A stretch of DNA of 64,000 nucleotides, taken from assembly GCA_963792885.1 (NCBI GenBank), contig CAWBXX010000009.1:1-64000 (forward strand). The letters are read 5' to 3'. The position numbers and the translations under genes are program-made. The notes under the pieces were generated by a model that saw only the letters and a list, made by a program, of their open reading frames with translations, had not been told where the DNA came from and did no database searches. Position 1 is the stretch's first letter; each line of letters opens with the position of its first letter. Shown here piece by piece: positions 53,092 through 61,734 of the stretch. This stretch comes from DASWJZ01 sp963792885. GTDB taxonomy: Bacteria; Pseudomonadota; Alphaproteobacteria; Rhizobiales; Afifellaceae.

Positions 53092-53197
53092 GCGGCGAAA
53101 TCTTTCGTTACCCTGTGTGATCCGAAACGGCTTTCCGCCCGCGCCGACGCATGTTTGGATGCGGTCGGGGACGCGGGCGGCTGATGCGGAGACACAC

Positions 53198-54709
53198 ATG
53201 CGGCGCGGGCTCATCCATCTCATCAATCCGAAGACGGATTCGCTGACGACGCGGCCGCTTTACCTGAACCGCGCGCTCTACTCCCCAATCGCCGGACTGC
53301 TCGCCGTCGCCGCCGCCATCCCGCGGGAGCGCTACGAGGTCGTGCTGACCGACGAGAATATCGAGGAGATCGACTTCGACCTGAAGTGCGACATGGTCGG
53401 AATCTCCGCGATGACCGCCTACGTCAATCGCGGCTACGAGATTGCCGACGAGTTCCGTCGGCGCGGCGTGCCGGTGATCATGGGCGGCGTGCATCCGAGC
53501 TTCATGACGCAAGAGGCGCTGACGCATTGCGACGCCGTCTGCATCGGCGAGGCGGAGCTGGTGCTCCCCAAGATCCTCGACGACCTCGAGGAGGGATGCA
53601 TGGGCGGCACATACCGCTCCGACAAGCTGCATCCGATGGCCGGCATCCCGATGCCGCGCTACGACCTCGTCAAGCGTCACCGCTACGTCAACAAGACCTT
53701 CGTGCAGACATCGCGCGGCTGCCATCAGGGCTGCACCTTCTGTGCCGAGCCGCTGATGAACGGCCTGAAGTTCCGCTACCGGCCGATCGACGAGGTCATG
53801 TACGAGGTCGACAATTGCGGCTCGCGCATGATCTCCATCAACGACGCCGACTTCTTCGGGACGCCGGAGCGACCGAAGGAGGTGATGCGGGCGTTGAAGG
53901 GACGCAACGTCCGCTGGCAGGCCGGCGTCACATCGAAGCTCGCTCAGGACGATCGTATGCTGGAGCTCGCCGCTGAGAGCGGCTGCACCATGCTCTCAAT
54001 TGGCTTCGAGTCGATCTCGCGCGACACACTGAAGAGCGTGCACAAGCACGTGAATCGGCCCGATCAGTTCGCCGCGCTGGTCGAGAAGGTGCATTCCTAC
54101 GGCATCGCCGTCTTCGGCCTCTTCATGTTCGGCTTCGACGGCGACGACACGGACACGTTCCAGGACACCGCGAAGTTCAACATCGAGGCGAATTACGACG
54201 CCGTGGCCTATTCGGTGCTGACGCCCTATCCCGGCACGCTCACCTGGTACGAGATGAAGAAGGCGGACCGGATCGTCTCCTACGACTGGGAGAAATACGA
54301 CCAGGGCAACGTCGTCTATCGTCCGGCGAAGATGAGCGGCGAGGAACTCAGGCTCGGCCACATCGGCGCCTACAGGACCTTCTACTCGCCGGGCTCGATC
54401 GCCCGCCGCTTCCCGTGGAAGGGCAAGCGCAACGTCGTCGAATGGTCGATCTACAACTTGTTCATGAAGAAGGGCTCCGCCAAAGACCTGAAGGGGGCGA
54501 TTGCCGCTCCGACGGCGGCGCCCGACCTTGCGCCGGTTCCGCCGCTCCTCCCGGTCAAGCGGGAATGGCGTGACGCGGTGCTGGAGGCGATCGGTGCCTC
54601 GGAGGAGAGCTATTCGGCGGCGCATCGCAGCGCCCCCATGCGCGAAGGGGCCACGCCGATCCGCCTTCCGGAAGTCGCAGCAGCGCCGGGCCACGCCCAG
54701 GTACCATAG
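53198..54709 (+). CDS. B12-binding-domain radical SAM protein
   Basis: The 503-residue product has an N-terminal cobalamin-binding-like domain to about 140 (IPRERYEVVLTDENIEEI, DMVGISAMTAYVNRGYEIADEF, GVPVIMGGVHPSFM). The radical SAM core has the cluster motif TSRGCHQGCTFCAEP near 170, IISINDADFFGTPE-like strands, LSIGFESISRDTL near 275 and FGLFMFGFDGDD near 310. There is a C-terminal helical region with no known domain. Family members methylate or rearrange lipids, pigments or antibiotics; DXHXXG for B12 base-off binding is absent. The start at ATG 53198 fits the domain. No biosynthetic partners surround it, so the substrate is unknown. Confidence 0.83.
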   Translation: MRRGLIHLINPKTDSLTTRPLYLNRALYSPIAGLLAVAAAIPRERYEVVLTDENIEEIDFDLKCDMVGISAMTAYVNRGYEIADEFRRRGVPVIMGGVHPSFMTQEALTHCDAVCIGEAELVLPKILDDLEEGCMGGTYRSDKLHPMAGIPMPRYDLVKRHRYVNKTFVQTSRGCHQGCTFCAEPLMNGLKFRYRPIDEVMYEVDNCGSRMISINDADFFGTPERPKEVMRALKGRNVRWQAGVTSKLAQDDRMLELAAESGCTMLSIGFESISRDTLKSVHKHVNRPDQFAALVEKVHSYGIAVFGLFMFGFDGDDTDTFQDTAKFNIEANYDAVAYSVLTPYPGTLTWYEMKKADRIVSYDWEKYDQGNVVYRPAKMSGEELRLGHIGAYRTFYSPGSIARRFPWKGKRNVVEWSIYNLFMKKGSAKDLKGAIAAPTAAPDLAPVPPLLPVKREWRDAVLEAIGASEESYSAAHRSAPMREGATPIRLPEVAAAPGHAQVP

Positions 54710-54853
54710 AAGCTGCGGGTTTCCGGCGCGGCCGGTCGGCAACAGCCGGGAGCTTCAAGTATCGCTGAATTTTCCTCTGCCAACCGCTTGAATGAACGGC
54801 GCGATCGGGTAGAAAAGTAACTCTCCACGCGAGCAAGAAGAACGGGCGGGCGG

Positions 54854-55135
54854 ATGCCGTCTACGACGGAACAGGCGGTGAAGCGGCTGGAGACGGCGCT
54901 CCAGACCCTGGAGCATGTCGTTGAGGCGCGCATTTCGTTCTCTGCGGGCACCGGCGACCTTGCCGAGGAGGTGCAGATGCTCTCCTCCGACCGTGCACGA
55001 CTTGCCGAGACACTTGACCAGGCACAGGCCCGCGCGGCTAAGCTCGAAACGATCAATCGCGACGTGTCGCGGCGTCTGGACAGCGCGATCGACACCATTC
55101 GCGCGGTGCTCGCCGCGGACGAGGAGGGCAGCTGA
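54854..55135 (+). CDS. DUF4164 coiled-coil protein upstream of zapA
   Basis: The 93-residue product is almost entirely coiled coil (AVKRLETALQTLEHVVEA, LAEEVQMLSSDRARLAETLDQ, RAAKLETINRDVSRRLDSAIDTIRAVL). It carries the DUF4164 pattern, seen in Hyphomicrobiales directly before zapA. The stop overlaps the zapA start by one base, so the two are coupled. It may help position ZapA at the division ring; that is inference from context only. ATG 54854. Confidence 0.82.
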   Translation: MPSTTEQAVKRLETALQTLEHVVEARISFSAGTGDLAEEVQMLSSDRARLAETLDQAQARAAKLETINRDVSRRLDSAIDTIRAVLAADEEGS

Positions 55136-55524
55136 TGGCGCAGGTCAATCTCAGCGTCAACGGTCGCGTCTACCGCATGGCCTGCGAGGACGGGGAGGAA
55201 GAGCACGTGGCCGCGCTCGGTGAGCGATTCGACGCGGCGATCAACGAGTTGCGCGGCGTGCTCGGCGAGATCGGCGACCAGCGGCTGATGGTGATGGCCG
55301 GAATCCTGATGACCGACCGCCTGGGCGATACCGAGGGGCGGCTGCGGCGGGCCGAGCAGGAGATCCAGATGCTGCGCGACGGGCGCGCCGACACCGCCAT
55401 GCGCATCGACGGGTTGGCGCAGAACTTCGCCGAGAGCCTGAACCGGGCTGCGGCGCGGGTCGAGCAGATCGTAGAAAGGCTGCGCGGCGACTTTCCGGAA
55501 GAGCAGCAGGGCGACGCTGCTTAA
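55135..55524 (+). CDS. zapA: Cell division protein ZapA
   Basis: The 129-residue product opens AQVNLSVNGRVYRMACEDGEEEHVAALG, the ZapA globular head. A long coiled coil follows (RLGDTEGRLRRAEQEIQML, LNRAAARVEQIVERL). It binds FtsZ and stabilises protofilament bundles at the septum. In many bacteria zapA is followed by 6S RNA and ygfA, but here a TauE-type gene follows after 121 bp. Starts at ATG 55135. Confidence 0.88.
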   Translation: MAQVNLSVNGRVYRMACEDGEEEHVAALGERFDAAINELRGVLGEIGDQRLMVMAGILMTDRLGDTEGRLRRAEQEIQMLRDGRADTAMRIDGLAQNFAESLNRAAARVEQIVERLRGDFPEEQQGDAA

Positions 55525-55645
55525 GCGCTGGGCTACAGCGCGCTGCCGTTTCTTTTGGCGGGCGGAGGGCGCGTCCGATTCGTCGCGTTGCGAGTCACCA
55601 CCGCGTTGTGCACAACCTGGCGCAATCCTCACGCCATAGCCCTCA

Positions 55646-56395
55646 ATGCTCAGCGATCCTTGGTTCTACGCGGCGGCGATTCCCGCCGTGGTCATCGTCG
55701 GCCTGGGAAAAGGCGGGTTCGGCGGCGCGTCCGTACTCGGCGCGCCGCTCCTGTCGCTGGTGGTTCCGCCGCTCGAAGCCGCGGCGATCATGCTGCCCAT
55801 CTTGGTGGCAATGGACGTCGTCGCCGTCTCCGCATGGTGGCGTGTCTTCGATCGCAGAAGCGTCATCATTCTTTTGCCGGGCATGCTCCTCGGCGTCGCC
55901 ATCGGCTGGGCGATCGCGGCCCATGTGACGGACGAAGGCGTTCGCCTCGTGGTCGGGGCGATCGCAGTCGGGTTCACGCTGAGCTACCTGGTTCGTGGAG
56001 GAGAGCACCAGGCCGCCCGGCAGCCGAACAGGCTCAAGGGGACATTCTGGGGCGCGGTCGGCGGCTTCACGAGCTTCGTCAGCCATGCCGGCGGGCCGCC
56101 GGTGCAGATGTACCTGCTTCCGCTCAAGCTCGACCCGAAGCTCGTTGCGGGGACCTCCGTCCTCGTCTTCGCCGCTACGAATGCCGCGAAGCTTCTGCCC
56201 TATGCCGCGCTCGGGCAGTTCACGACGGCGCATCTTGCCGTCTCAGCCGTTCTGCTGCCGCTTGCGCCGATCTCGACGTTCCTAGGCGCACGCCTCATCA
56301 AGATCGTTCCGATGCACACCTTCTATCGCGTGAGCTACGCGCTGCTGTTTCTCGTGGGGCTGAAGCTCCTCTACGACGGAGCCACGAGCCTCTAA
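55646..56395 (+). CDS. TauE/SafE-family sulfite exporter-like permease
   Basis: The 249-residue membrane protein has seven to eight membrane segments in two repeats. The first includes IVGLGKGGFGGASVLGAPLL near 16, the family signature. The second includes GAVGGFTSFVSHAGGPPVQMYLLP near 136, the second repeat of the same signature. SafE/TauE proteins export sulfite, sulfoacetate or related organic anions. No sulfur-metabolism genes are near, so the substrate is unknown. ATG 55646 follows the zapA gene in the same direction. Confidence 0.85.
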   Translation: MLSDPWFYAAAIPAVVIVGLGKGGFGGASVLGAPLLSLVVPPLEAAAIMLPILVAMDVVAVSAWWRVFDRRSVIILLPGMLLGVAIGWAIAAHVTDEGVRLVVGAIAVGFTLSYLVRGGEHQAARQPNRLKGTFWGAVGGFTSFVSHAGGPPVQMYLLPLKLDPKLVAGTSVLVFAATNAAKLLPYAALGQFTTAHLAVSAVLLPLAPISTFLGARLIKIVPMHTFYRVSYALLFLVGLKLLYDGATSL

Positions 56396-56400
56396 TGCGA

Positions 56401-56420
56401 AGGGCGCCCGAAGGCGCCCT
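56401..56420. terminator. Bidirectional terminator hairpin, AGGGCGCC-CGAA-GGCGCCCT
   Basis: Perfect eight-base arms close a CGAA tetraloop 5 bp after the TauE stop and 48 bp from the end of the convergent ydcH gene. The stem is very stable. There is no clear T tract, which is common for terminators in high-GC genomes. Confidence 0.6.
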
Positions 56421-56468
56421 CTCACACAAATGGCGCCGTAACCGGCGCTCCCTTACTCACCCGCACAT

Positions 56469-56645
56469 TCAGTGCATGGTCTCCTGCTTCAATTTCGCGA
56501 TCTCATCCTTGAGACGCAGCTTGCGACGCTTCAGCGTAGCGACCTCAAATTCGTCGAAGCCGGGGTGGCTTTGGGCCTCCTGGATTTCCTGCTTCAACGC
56601 CTGGTGACGCCGTTCGAGCTCCACAAGGTGCGATTTAACGGGCAT
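56469..56645 (-). CDS. YdcH-like DUF465 protein, first copy
   Basis: The 58-residue product carries HLVELERRHQALKQEIQEA, FDEFEVATLKRRKLRLKDEI and AKLKQE, the DUF465/YdcH helical hairpin. Members are small and cytoplasmic, with no firm function. ATG 56645 is chosen because the family starts MPVKSHL here; a 14-codon longer frame upstream has no support. It is divergent from a second YdcH-type gene at 56811, with a 165-bp spacer that must hold both promoters. Confidence 0.82.
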   Translation of the reverse strand: MPVKSHLVELERRHQALKQEIQEAQSHPGFDEFEVATLKRRKLRLKDEIAKLKQETMH

Positions 56646-56810
56646 TCGCGCCTCCATCTCAGCCGGAATGTAAGAAGAATGACACAATCCACAGATTCGT
56701 GTCGAACCGCTTCGGCCGGTTACCTACCGTTACGTAAAGGAGCCGATGCGATTTCGCGCGATCCGCCTCCATGCTAGAATTCCCGGGAAATCCGAGGAGG
56801 CGGACACCGG

Positions 56811-57035
56811 ATGGGCGACGAAGGCCGGGTGGTCCAAGTCACTGATGCTGCGGTCAGAAACGAGCTCGCGAGGCTGAGGCAGGAGCATCGCGATCTCGAC
56901 GATGCGATCGCGGCCCTGGAATTGCAGACGCGTCCCGACAATTTACAGATTCAGCGGCTAAAAAAACGCAAGCTGATGCTGAAAGACCGCATCTCGGCGC
57001 TGGAGGATAAGCTGCTCCCCGACATCATCGCTTAG
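56811..57035 (+). CDS. YdcH-like DUF465 protein, second copy
   Basis: The 74-residue product has RNELARLRQEHRDLDDAIAAL, then NLQIQRLKKRKLMLKDRISALEDKLLP, the DUF465 hairpin. It shares the LKxRKLxLKDxI core with the first copy but is longer at the N-terminus (MGDEGRVVQVTD). It starts at ATG 56811 after a GAGGAGGCGG ribosome site. The next gene is purE, 94 bp downstream. Confidence 0.82.
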   Translation: MGDEGRVVQVTDAAVRNELARLRQEHRDLDDAIAALELQTRPDNLQIQRLKKRKLMLKDRISALEDKLLPDIIA

Positions 57036-57109
57036 CCGGCTTTTTCACGTCCCGGCGTAGAGCGCGCTCAGGAAATGTGGCATTCGGGACTTTCGCCGCA
57101 TCAATAAAC

Positions 57110-57118
57110 TTATCCACA
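57110..57118 (+). promoter_or_regulatory. Single perfect DnaA-box match upstream of purE
   Basis: TTATCCACA matches the consensus DnaA box exactly, 11 bp upstream of the purE start. A single box with no AT-rich unwinding region is not an origin. It could let DnaA influence purE or be chance. Confidence 0.3.
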
Positions 57119-57129
57119 GGTTCGAAAGC

Positions 57130-57660
57130 ATGGCACCGAAGCGGCCGCGAAAGCTCAGGCCTGCCGCCCCTCTGGTCGCAATCGTGATGGGGAGCCAGTC
57201 GGACTGGACGACGATGCGCCACGCGGCCGAGCGCCTCGACGATCTCAAGGTGCCCTACGAGGCAAAGATCGTCTCGGCGCACCGGACGCCCGACAGGCTT
57301 GCGAAGTTCGCCAAGGGCGCGCGCGACGCGGGCTTCAAGGTGGTGATCGCGGGAGCAGGCGGGGCTGCGCATCTTCCCGGCATGGTCGCGGCCATGACTA
57401 CGCTTCCGGTACTCGGGGTTCCTGTCGAGACCAGCGCGCTCAAGGGCGCCGACAGCCTTTATTCAATCGTGCAGATGCCGGCCGGCGTTCCAGTCGGGAC
57501 GCTCGCCATCGGCAAAGCGGGCGCGGCGAATGCCGGGCTTCTCGCCGCCGCCATCCTGGCGACGGCCGACGAAGCGCTCGCCAAGCGTCTCCAGGCCTGG
57601 CGGCAGGCGCAGACGGAAGCTGTTGCGGAGCGCCCGGCGGATGGCGATGCCGGCCACTAA
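57130..57660 (+). CDS. purE: N5-carboxyaminoimidazole ribonucleotide mutase
   Basis: The 176-residue class I PurE carries VAIVMGSQSDWTTM near 16, VSAHRTPDRLAKF near 50, IAGAGGAAHLPGMVAAM near 77, and SLYSIVQMPAGVPVGTLAIG near 110. These are the substrate-binding residues. It moves the carboxyl group from N5 to C4 of the imidazole ring in purine synthesis, using the product of PurK encoded next. The purK start lies inside its last codons (overlap of about 20 bp). It begins at ATG 57130 shortly after a DnaA-box match. Confidence 0.94.
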   Translation: MAPKRPRKLRPAAPLVAIVMGSQSDWTTMRHAAERLDDLKVPYEAKIVSAHRTPDRLAKFAKGARDAGFKVVIAGAGGAAHLPGMVAAMTTLPVLGVPVETSALKGADSLYSIVQMPAGVPVGTLAIGKAGAANAGLLAAAILATADEALAKRLQAWRQAQTEAVAERPADGDAGH

Positions 57661-59130
57661 GGCTTTAGCGCCGGGCTCCACGATCGGCATTCTCGGCGGC
57701 GGCCAGCTCGGCCGCATGCTGGCGCTCGCGGCGGCGCAGCTTGGCTTCCGCTGCCACATCTTCTCCCCGGATCCGGTCAGCCCGGCCTTCGACGTCGCCG
57801 CCACGAGCACGGTCGCGGACTACAACGATTCAAACGCGCTCTGGCTTTCGGGCGCGCCGTCGATGTCGTGACTTACGAGTTCGAGAACATCGACGTTGGT
57901 GCCGTGGAGGCGCTCGAGGCGATCGCGCTCGTGCGGCCAGGCGCGAGGGCGCTTGCCGTCAGCCAGGACCGCTTCGCCGAGAAGTCGTTTCTCCGCGAAC
58001 TTGGCGTTGCGACGGCGGCGTTTGCGGAAGTCGGCGACCGGCACTCGCTCGACCGCGCGATCGGCACTCTGGCGCTGCCGGCGGTCTTGAAGACACGGCG
58101 GCTCGGTTACGACGGCAAGGGCCAAGCCGTGATCCGCTGGGTGGATGAGGCAGGCACGGCGTTTGCGCGGATGCAGGGCGCCCCCGCGATCCTCGAGCGC
58201 TTCATCGCCTTCCAGCGTGAGATCTCGATCATCGCCGTGCGCGCGACAAAGGGCGCGGTGGCCTTCTACGATCCGGCGGAGAACGTTCACCGGAACGGCA
58301 TCCTCCACACCTCGAGCGTGCCGGCGCGCGTGCGGAGCGAGACGGTGGAGGACGCATGCGGCATTGCGAAGACGCTGCTTGCGGCGCTCGACTATGTCGG
58401 CGTGATGGGGATCGAGTTCTTCGTCGTCGGCGAGGGGGAGAAGGAGCGTCTCTTCGTCAACGAGATCGCGCCGCGGGTCCACAATTCCGGCCACTGGACG
58501 GAAGACGCCTGCGTCGTCTCGCAGTTCGAGAACCACATCCGTGCGATCGCCGGCTGGCCGCTCGGCCCGACTGCGCGGCGCGGCGACGTGGTGATGACCA
58601 ACCTGATCGGGCGCGAGGCGGACGACTGGGCGAAGCTCGCTGCCGATCCCGGGGCGCGCCTCCATCTCTACGGCAAGCGCGAGGCGCGGCCGGGGCGCAA
58701 GATGGGCCACGTGAACCGCGTGACCGAGCGCACCGTCAGCCTGGCGCTTGCGGGCGCCCAAGCCTCAGCGCTCGAGCACGTTCAGCTCGCGATGCCGGAG
58801 GGGCAGGAGGGGAAGGCGCGTGCGTTCTATGCCGGCCTTCTCGGGATTCCGGAGGTGGAGAAGCCCTCCAATCTCAAGGCGCGCGGCGGCTGCTGGTTTC
58901 AGACGGGAGAGCTTCGCGTCCATCTCGGGGTGGAGAAGGACTTTCGCCCGGCGCGCAAAGCGCATCCGGCGTTTCTCGTCGGCGATCTCGCGGCCATCTC
59001 GGCTGCGCTCAATGCGGCGGGCTATCCGGTGCGGAGCGAGGAGCCGCTCGTCGGATTCGTGCGTGTCTACGTGGACGACCCTTTCGGCAACCGCATCGAG
59101 CTGATGCAACCGCTGCCCGTGCGGAAGTAG
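57641..59130 (+). CDS. purK: PurK ATP-grasp carboxylase with frameshift and fused VOC domain
   Basis: The N-terminus (TIGILGGGQLGRMLALAAAQLGF, from ATG 57641 or 57647) reads to about 57845. The rest reads in another frame from VVTYEFENIDVGAVEAL near 57865; a two-base duplication (CT near 57840) or a one-base loss explains it. The ATP-grasp core then follows: LKTRRLGYDGKGQAV, VNEIAPRVHNSGHWT and the PurK end GRKMGHVNRV near 58720. Instead of stopping there, the frame continues into a glyoxalase/VOC domain of about 115 residues: EHVQLAMPEGQEGKARAFYAG, GCWFQTGELRVHLGV and DPFGNRIELMQP. PurK alone is about 355 residues; the joined product is about 496. Either a true fusion or two genes joined by a lost stop. 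Confidence 0.82.
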
Positions 59131-59213
59131 AGCGACGGGACGCCTTGCCTCCCCGGATGAAGTGTGGTGGATGGCGCGCAACGCCGAAAATCGGCGCTTT
59201 CCAGGACATTTTC

Positions 59214-59777
59214 ATGAAGATCAACGGCAACGAAGTCCGGCCCGGCAATGTCATCGAATACGACGGCTCGCTCTGGGTGGCGGTGAAGACCGGCGCGGTG
59301 AAGCCCGGCAAGGGACCAGCCTACAATCAGGTCGAGCTCAAGAACCTTATCGACGGGCGCAAGCTCAACAACCGCTTCGGCTCCGACGAGAAGGTCGAGC
59401 GCGCGCGCATCGACACCAAGGACTTCCAGTACCTCTACAGGGAAGGCGACATGCTCGTCTTCATGGACACCGACACCTACGAGCAGCTCAACCTTGCCGA
59501 GGAGTTCGTCGGTCAGCGCGCTGCCTTCCTGCAGGACGGCATGACGGTGACGCTCGAGATGCATGAGGAGCGGCCCATCGGCATCTCGCTTCCCGATCAG
59601 GTGACGCTTCAGATCACCGAGACCGAACCGACGATCAAGGGACAGACTGCGGCCTCCTCCTACAAGCCTGCGATGCTTGAAAACGGCGTGCGGGTGATGG
59701 TGCCGCCGTTCGTCGGCGTGGGAGAGAAGATCGTCGTCGACACCAACGAGATCGCCTACGTGCGTCGCGCCGAATAG
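59214..59777 (+). CDS. efp: Elongation factor P
   Basis: The 187-residue product opens MKINGNEVRPGNVIEYDGSLW. The loop residue that is modified in many bacteria is K33 in VKPGKGPAYNQV. The middle OB domain (RARIDTKDFQYLYREGD, MDTDTYEQLNL) and the last domain (TLQITETEPTIKGQTAAS, VMVPPFVGVGEKIVVDT) are complete. EF-P rescues ribosomes stalled at polyproline. The ATG 59214 is the family start. The suhB gene follows after 8 bp. The proline-rich region encoded nearby by bkdB and the M15 protein would need it. Confidence 0.95.
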   Translation: MKINGNEVRPGNVIEYDGSLWVAVKTGAVKPGKGPAYNQVELKNLIDGRKLNNRFGSDEKVERARIDTKDFQYLYREGDMLVFMDTDTYEQLNLAEEFVGQRAAFLQDGMTVTLEMHEERPIGISLPDQVTLQITETEPTIKGQTAASSYKPAMLENGVRVMVPPFVGVGEKIVVDTNEIAYVRRAE

Positions 59778-59785
59778 GCGACGCG

Positions 59786-60571
59786 ATGGCGCGCTCAGCG
59801 ATCTTGAACGTGATGGTCGCTGCGGCGACCAAGGCGGCGCGTGGGCTGAGGCGCGACTTCGGCGAGGTGGAGAACCTTCAGGTCTCGCGCAAGGGGCCGG
59901 CGGACTTCGTCTCCGCCGCTGATTTTCGCGCCGAGGCCGTCATCCGCGCGGAGCTTGAGCGTGCGCGACCGGCCTACGGCTTCCTGATGGAGGAATCCGG
60001 AGAGACGAAGGGAACCGATCCGCAGCACCGGTGGATCGTCGATCCGCTCGACGGCACCACCAACTTTCTGCACGGCATCCCGCAGTTCGCGATCTCGATC
60101 GCGCTCGAGCGGCAGGGGCGGCTGCAGGCGGCGCTCGTCTACGATCCGCTCGCGGAGGAGCTCTTCACGGCGGAGCGCGGCGCGGGCGCCTTCGTTAACG
60201 ATCGGCGAATGCGTGTCGCCACGCGACAGAACCTTGCCGACTGCGTGATCGCGACCGGCATGCCCTTCAAGGGGCACGGCGAGCATGCCCATTATCTTCA
60301 CGAGCTCGCTAAAATCATGGAAAACGTCGCGGGGATACGCCGTTTCGGGGCAGCCGCGCTCGACCTTGCCTGGGTCGCCGCGGGGCGCTTCGACGGCTTC
60401 TGGGAGCACGATCTCAAGCCCTGGGACGTTGCCGCCGGCGTGCTCCTCATTCGCGAAGCCGGGGGCTTCGTCACCGATCTCGACGGGGGCGACACGATCC
60501 TTAAGACGGGCGGGGTCATCGCCGGTAACGAGGCGGTGCACCGGGTGCTCCTCGAGCGGCTCCGCGGCTAG
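59786..60571 (+). CDS. suhB: Inositol monophosphatase family protein
   Basis: The 261-residue phosphatase has the metal-binding motifs LMEESGE near 69, WIVDPLDGTTNFLHGIP near 86 and the late HDLKPWDVAAGVLLIREAGG near 212. The family uses two or three Mg ions to cleave inositol-1-phosphate or related substrates. In E. coli SuhB also binds the Nus antitermination complex. Linked to efp by 8 bp, it is likely co-transcribed. Starts at ATG 59786. Confidence 0.9.
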   Translation: MARSAILNVMVAAATKAARGLRRDFGEVENLQVSRKGPADFVSAADFRAEAVIRAELERARPAYGFLMEESGETKGTDPQHRWIVDPLDGTTNFLHGIPQFAISIALERQGRLQAALVYDPLAEELFTAERGAGAFVNDRRMRVATRQNLADCVIATGMPFKGHGEHAHYLHELAKIMENVAGIRRFGAAALDLAWVAAGRFDGFWEHDLKPWDVAAGVLLIREAGGFVTDLDGGDTILKTGGVIAGNEAVHRVLLERLRG

Positions 60572-60646
60572 GAAGCGTTTCCCTTTCATCTGGCTGCTGA
60601 AACGCTTACAAATTGCCATCCGCGGCGCAGGGTGCGAACAGATTCG

Positions 60647-61720
60647 ATGGCACGCGACTTCGACCCGTATATGCTGTCTAGCCCACGGGTATTCTTGGTC
60701 AGGATGATCATCTTCCTGATCATCGCCGGCTTTGTTCCGCTCGTTCTCTATCGCGAGGTCTGGGACGCCTTCATGCACAATCCGGGGCTCAATGGCCTCA
60801 TCGTCGGCGTCCTCGTCGTCGGCATCGCCATGGCGATGCGCAACGTCGTCGGGCTCATGCCGGAAGTGCGCTGGGTCAACTCCTTCAGGCGGCGGGAGAT
60901 GAGCCTCGACCAGGCGCCGCCGCGGCTCGTCGCACCGATGGCCGCGCTGCTCCGCGACCGCCCCGACATCGTGGCGCTCTCCACTTCCACCTGGCGCTCG
61001 ATCCTCGACTCGATCGCTACGCGCCTCGACGAGAATCGCGAGATTCTTCGCTACTTCGCCGGCCTGCTCGTCTTTCTCGGACTACTCGGCACTTTCTGGG
61101 GCCTCGTCACCACCGTCGGCTCAGTCGGCGCGACCATCCAGTCGCTCAGTGTCGGCTCCGGCGACGCCGGCATCATCTTCGAGGACTTGAAGCAAGGTCT
61201 CGCAGCGCCGCTCTCGGGCATGGGAATTGCGTTCTCGTCCTCGCTCTTCGGCCTGTCCGGCTCGCTCATCCTCGGCTTTCTCGATCTCCAGGCTGGCCAA
61301 GCGCAGAACCGCTTCTACATGGAGCTCGAAGACTGGCTCTCCACCATCACCGATCCGGAAGAGCTCGGACTGGCGGACGAGGAGATCGGCAATTCGCAGC
61401 TCGAGATCCGCGCCTCCGTCGAGCGTCTCGCACGCATCGTGCAGGAGGGCGGCGGCGGGCGTGCTTCGACCGCCGCCATGGCCAATCTCGCGGAAGGCAT
61501 CCAGGGCATGGTCCAGCACATGCGCAAGGAGCAGCAGATGGTGCGCGACTGGATGGAGGCGCAGTCGCAGCAGCAGCAGGCGCTGCAGGATACGCTGCGC
61601 AGGCTGACGACTGCGGCGGAGCGCAACGTTTCGACGATCAAGCGCGTGGAGGGCGGCAGCGGCGGAGACGACGACTGGCGGGCGACGGGCGGCGTCACGG
61701 AAATCCGGCGCGAGACCTGA
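60647..61720 (+). CDS. MotA/TolQ/ExbB-like proton channel protein
   Basis: The 357-residue membrane protein has two early membrane segments (VFLVRMIIFLIIAGFVPLVL near 15, NGLIVGVLVVGIAMAM near 45). A pair follows the core: RYFAGLLVFLGLLGTFWGLVTTVGSVGATI near 140 and GLAAPLSGMGIAFSSSLFGLSGSLILGFLDL near 190, which is the MotA/ExbB signature. The C-terminal 100 residues form a soluble, coiled region (MVQHMRKEQQMVRDWMEAQSQ). It lacks flagellar-type motor charges in MotA order. The OmpA/MotB gene follows after 14 bp. No flagellar, Tol or siderophore genes are near. ATG 60647 is preferred; the longer frame adds MRTDS only. Confidence 0.8.
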   Translation: MARDFDPYMLSSPRVFLVRMIIFLIIAGFVPLVLYREVWDAFMHNPGLNGLIVGVLVVGIAMAMRNVVGLMPEVRWVNSFRRREMSLDQAPPRLVAPMAALLRDRPDIVALSTSTWRSILDSIATRLDENREILRYFAGLLVFLGLLGTFWGLVTTVGSVGATIQSLSVGSGDAGIIFEDLKQGLAAPLSGMGIAFSSSLFGLSGSLILGFLDLQAGQAQNRFYMELEDWLSTITDPEELGLADEEIGNSQLEIRASVERLARIVQEGGGGRASTAAMANLAEGIQGMVQHMRKEQQMVRDWMEAQSQQQQALQDTLRRLTTAAERNVSTIKRVEGGSGGDDDWRATGGVTEIRRET

Positions 61721-61734
61721 GGAACGACTGAGCG

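Noticed and set aside
55525..55645. 6S RNA (ssrS) after zapA
   Set aside because: The spacer is only 121 bp and no 6S-like central bubble flanked by conserved stems could be seen; the usual downstream ygfA gene is also absent.
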